From NCBI GenBank assembly GCA_040006755.1, contig JBDTWJ010000175.1, positions 1-6,873 of the forward strand: a DNA stretch of 6,873 bases, read 5' to 3'. Both the position numbers and the translations under genes were made by a program. The notes below the pieces were generated by a model. That model made no database searches, was not told the DNA's origin, and saw nothing but the letters and a program-made list of their open reading frames with translations. The number at the start of each line of letters is the position of its first letter. Positions within the stretch are counted from its first letter, which is position 1. Below, piece after piece: positions 6,611 to 6,873 of this stretch. The stretch comes from JAENVT01 sp040006755 (GTDB lineage Bacteria > Actinomycetota > Acidimicrobiia > Acidimicrobiales > Ilumatobacteraceae).

Positions 6611-6670
6611 GGGCCCTATCGCGGCCTTATGAGGCGGCGACCACCGGTACCGAGCGGTGCTATAGGGCCC
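6611..6670. repeat. nested inverted repeat, possible structured RNA or recombination site
   Basis: GGGCCCTAT (6611-6619) is the exact reverse complement of ATAGGGCCC (6662-6670). The 42 bases between them hold two further hairpins: GCCT-TATG-AGGC (6624-6635) and CACCG with CGGTG (6642-6646 and 6655-6659) around an eight-base loop. The whole would fold as a closed three-way junction on either strand. It starts 75 bases after tRNA-Gly. No RNA family is recognised. Both GC content and length make chance pairing possible for the inner stems, less so for the 9-base outer stem. Confidence 0.4.
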
Positions 6671-6686
6671 CGCACGGGACGACCGA

Positions 6687-6696
6687 CCGAATTCGG
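6687..6696. repeat. 10-base palindrome CCGAATTCGG
   Basis: This is a perfect palindrome just after the nested inverted repeat. It is enclosed by GACGACC (6678-6684) and its complement GGTCGTC (6727-6733). It may be part of the same structured region or a dimeric protein site; no function can be assigned. Confidence 0.25.
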
Positions 6697-6852
6697 GAAC
6701 CGACCCGCGACCGAGTCCACTACAGGGGTCGTCAAGACCGCCAGTTGCCGTCTCTGGGGTGTCCTGCAGTCCGTCCAATGTGCTGTGGTCTGCGGCTCTA
6801 GTCCGTGCAGGCTCTCTGGTGCGCTGTGGTAGTGCTGAGTAGTCGCGAATCC

Positions 6853-6872
6853 TGTGCACCTTTTGTGCACCT
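6853..6872. repeat. direct repeat of TGTGCACCT, 11-base period
   Basis: TGTGCACCT occurs at 6853-6861 and 6864-6872, separated by TT, so the period is about one helical turn. Each copy contains the palindrome GTGCAC. The array may continue beyond the window. It could be a binding-site array or part of a coding end; the sequence does not decide. Confidence 0.45.
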
Positions 6873-6873
6873 C

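Larger units (their letters stand above)
6536..6873. other. region without a recognisable gene after tRNA-Gly
   Basis: Minus-strand open frames of 84 and 106 codons cross this stretch. Their translations are rich in Arg, Pro, Thr and Gly, show no domain or motif I know, and compete with each other in different frames. A third minus-strand frame enters from the right edge and stops at 6798, so the C-terminal end of a gene beyond the window cannot be excluded. What can be seen is a weak hairpin right after the tRNA (AAATGC 6545-6550 with GCATTT 6562-6567), the inverted-repeat structure and the edge direct repeat. Confidence 0.5.

Noticed and set aside
6588..6619. TTGACC as a -35 box after tRNA-Gly
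   Set aside because: No TAnnnT-like hexamer lies 16-18 bases downstream; that position is GGGCCC.
6539..6870. Minus-strand frames of 84 and 106 codons after tRNA-Gly
   Set aside because: They have no motifs, the frames compete with each other, the translations have shadow-like composition, and one ends inside the tRNA trailer. Integrase motifs were looked for and not seen.

Overview
The window looks like chromosome of a high-GC actinobacterium. The tRNA gene encodes no CCA, codons are strongly G/C-ending at the third position, and the paired beta-phosphoglucomutase and GH65 genes resemble the Rv3400/Rv3401 pair of Mycobacterium tuberculosis. The general protein style suggests Acidimicrobiia, but that is a guess from memory and was not tested.

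Layout from left to right. Bases 1-140 hold a palindrome, three phased CAACAC repeats, a hairpin and the 3' part of a tRNA-Pro(TGG) gene with no matching 5' half. This is the pattern of an attachment site at the end of an integrated element lying to the left. Bases 141-432 hold no convincing gene but contain a LacI-like operator candidate. Two plus-strand genes follow, joined by an ATGA overlap: a beta-phosphoglucomutase (433-1140) and a GH65 alpha-glucoside phosphorylase-type enzyme (1137-3548). Together they would split an alpha-linked glucose disaccharide with phosphate and turn the beta-glucose 1-phosphate into glucose 6-phosphate in the cytoplasm.

After a convergent gap of about 150 bases come three minus-strand genes, transcribed from right to left: a tandem bicupin protein (6380-5715), a membrane-anchored SPFH/band 7 protein (5673-4720) and a Rieske oxygenase alpha subunit (4709-3696). 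The gaps are 41 and 10 bases, so they are probably one operon. Their joint job is unknown: no ferredoxin or reductase partner is present here, and a scaffold protein between a cupin and a Rieske oxygenase is not a textbook arrangement.

A complete tRNA-Gly(TCC) gene lies at 6464-6535, divergent from the bicupin gene. The last 338 bases hold no recognisable gene. They do hold a nested inverted-repeat structure and, at the very edge, two copies of TGTGCACCT. They could be the start of a second element or ordinary intergenic DNA. I did not find a clearly new defence or mobile system. The best leads are the tRNA-Pro attachment boundary, the cupin-SPFH-Rieske operon and the structured region after tRNA-Gly.
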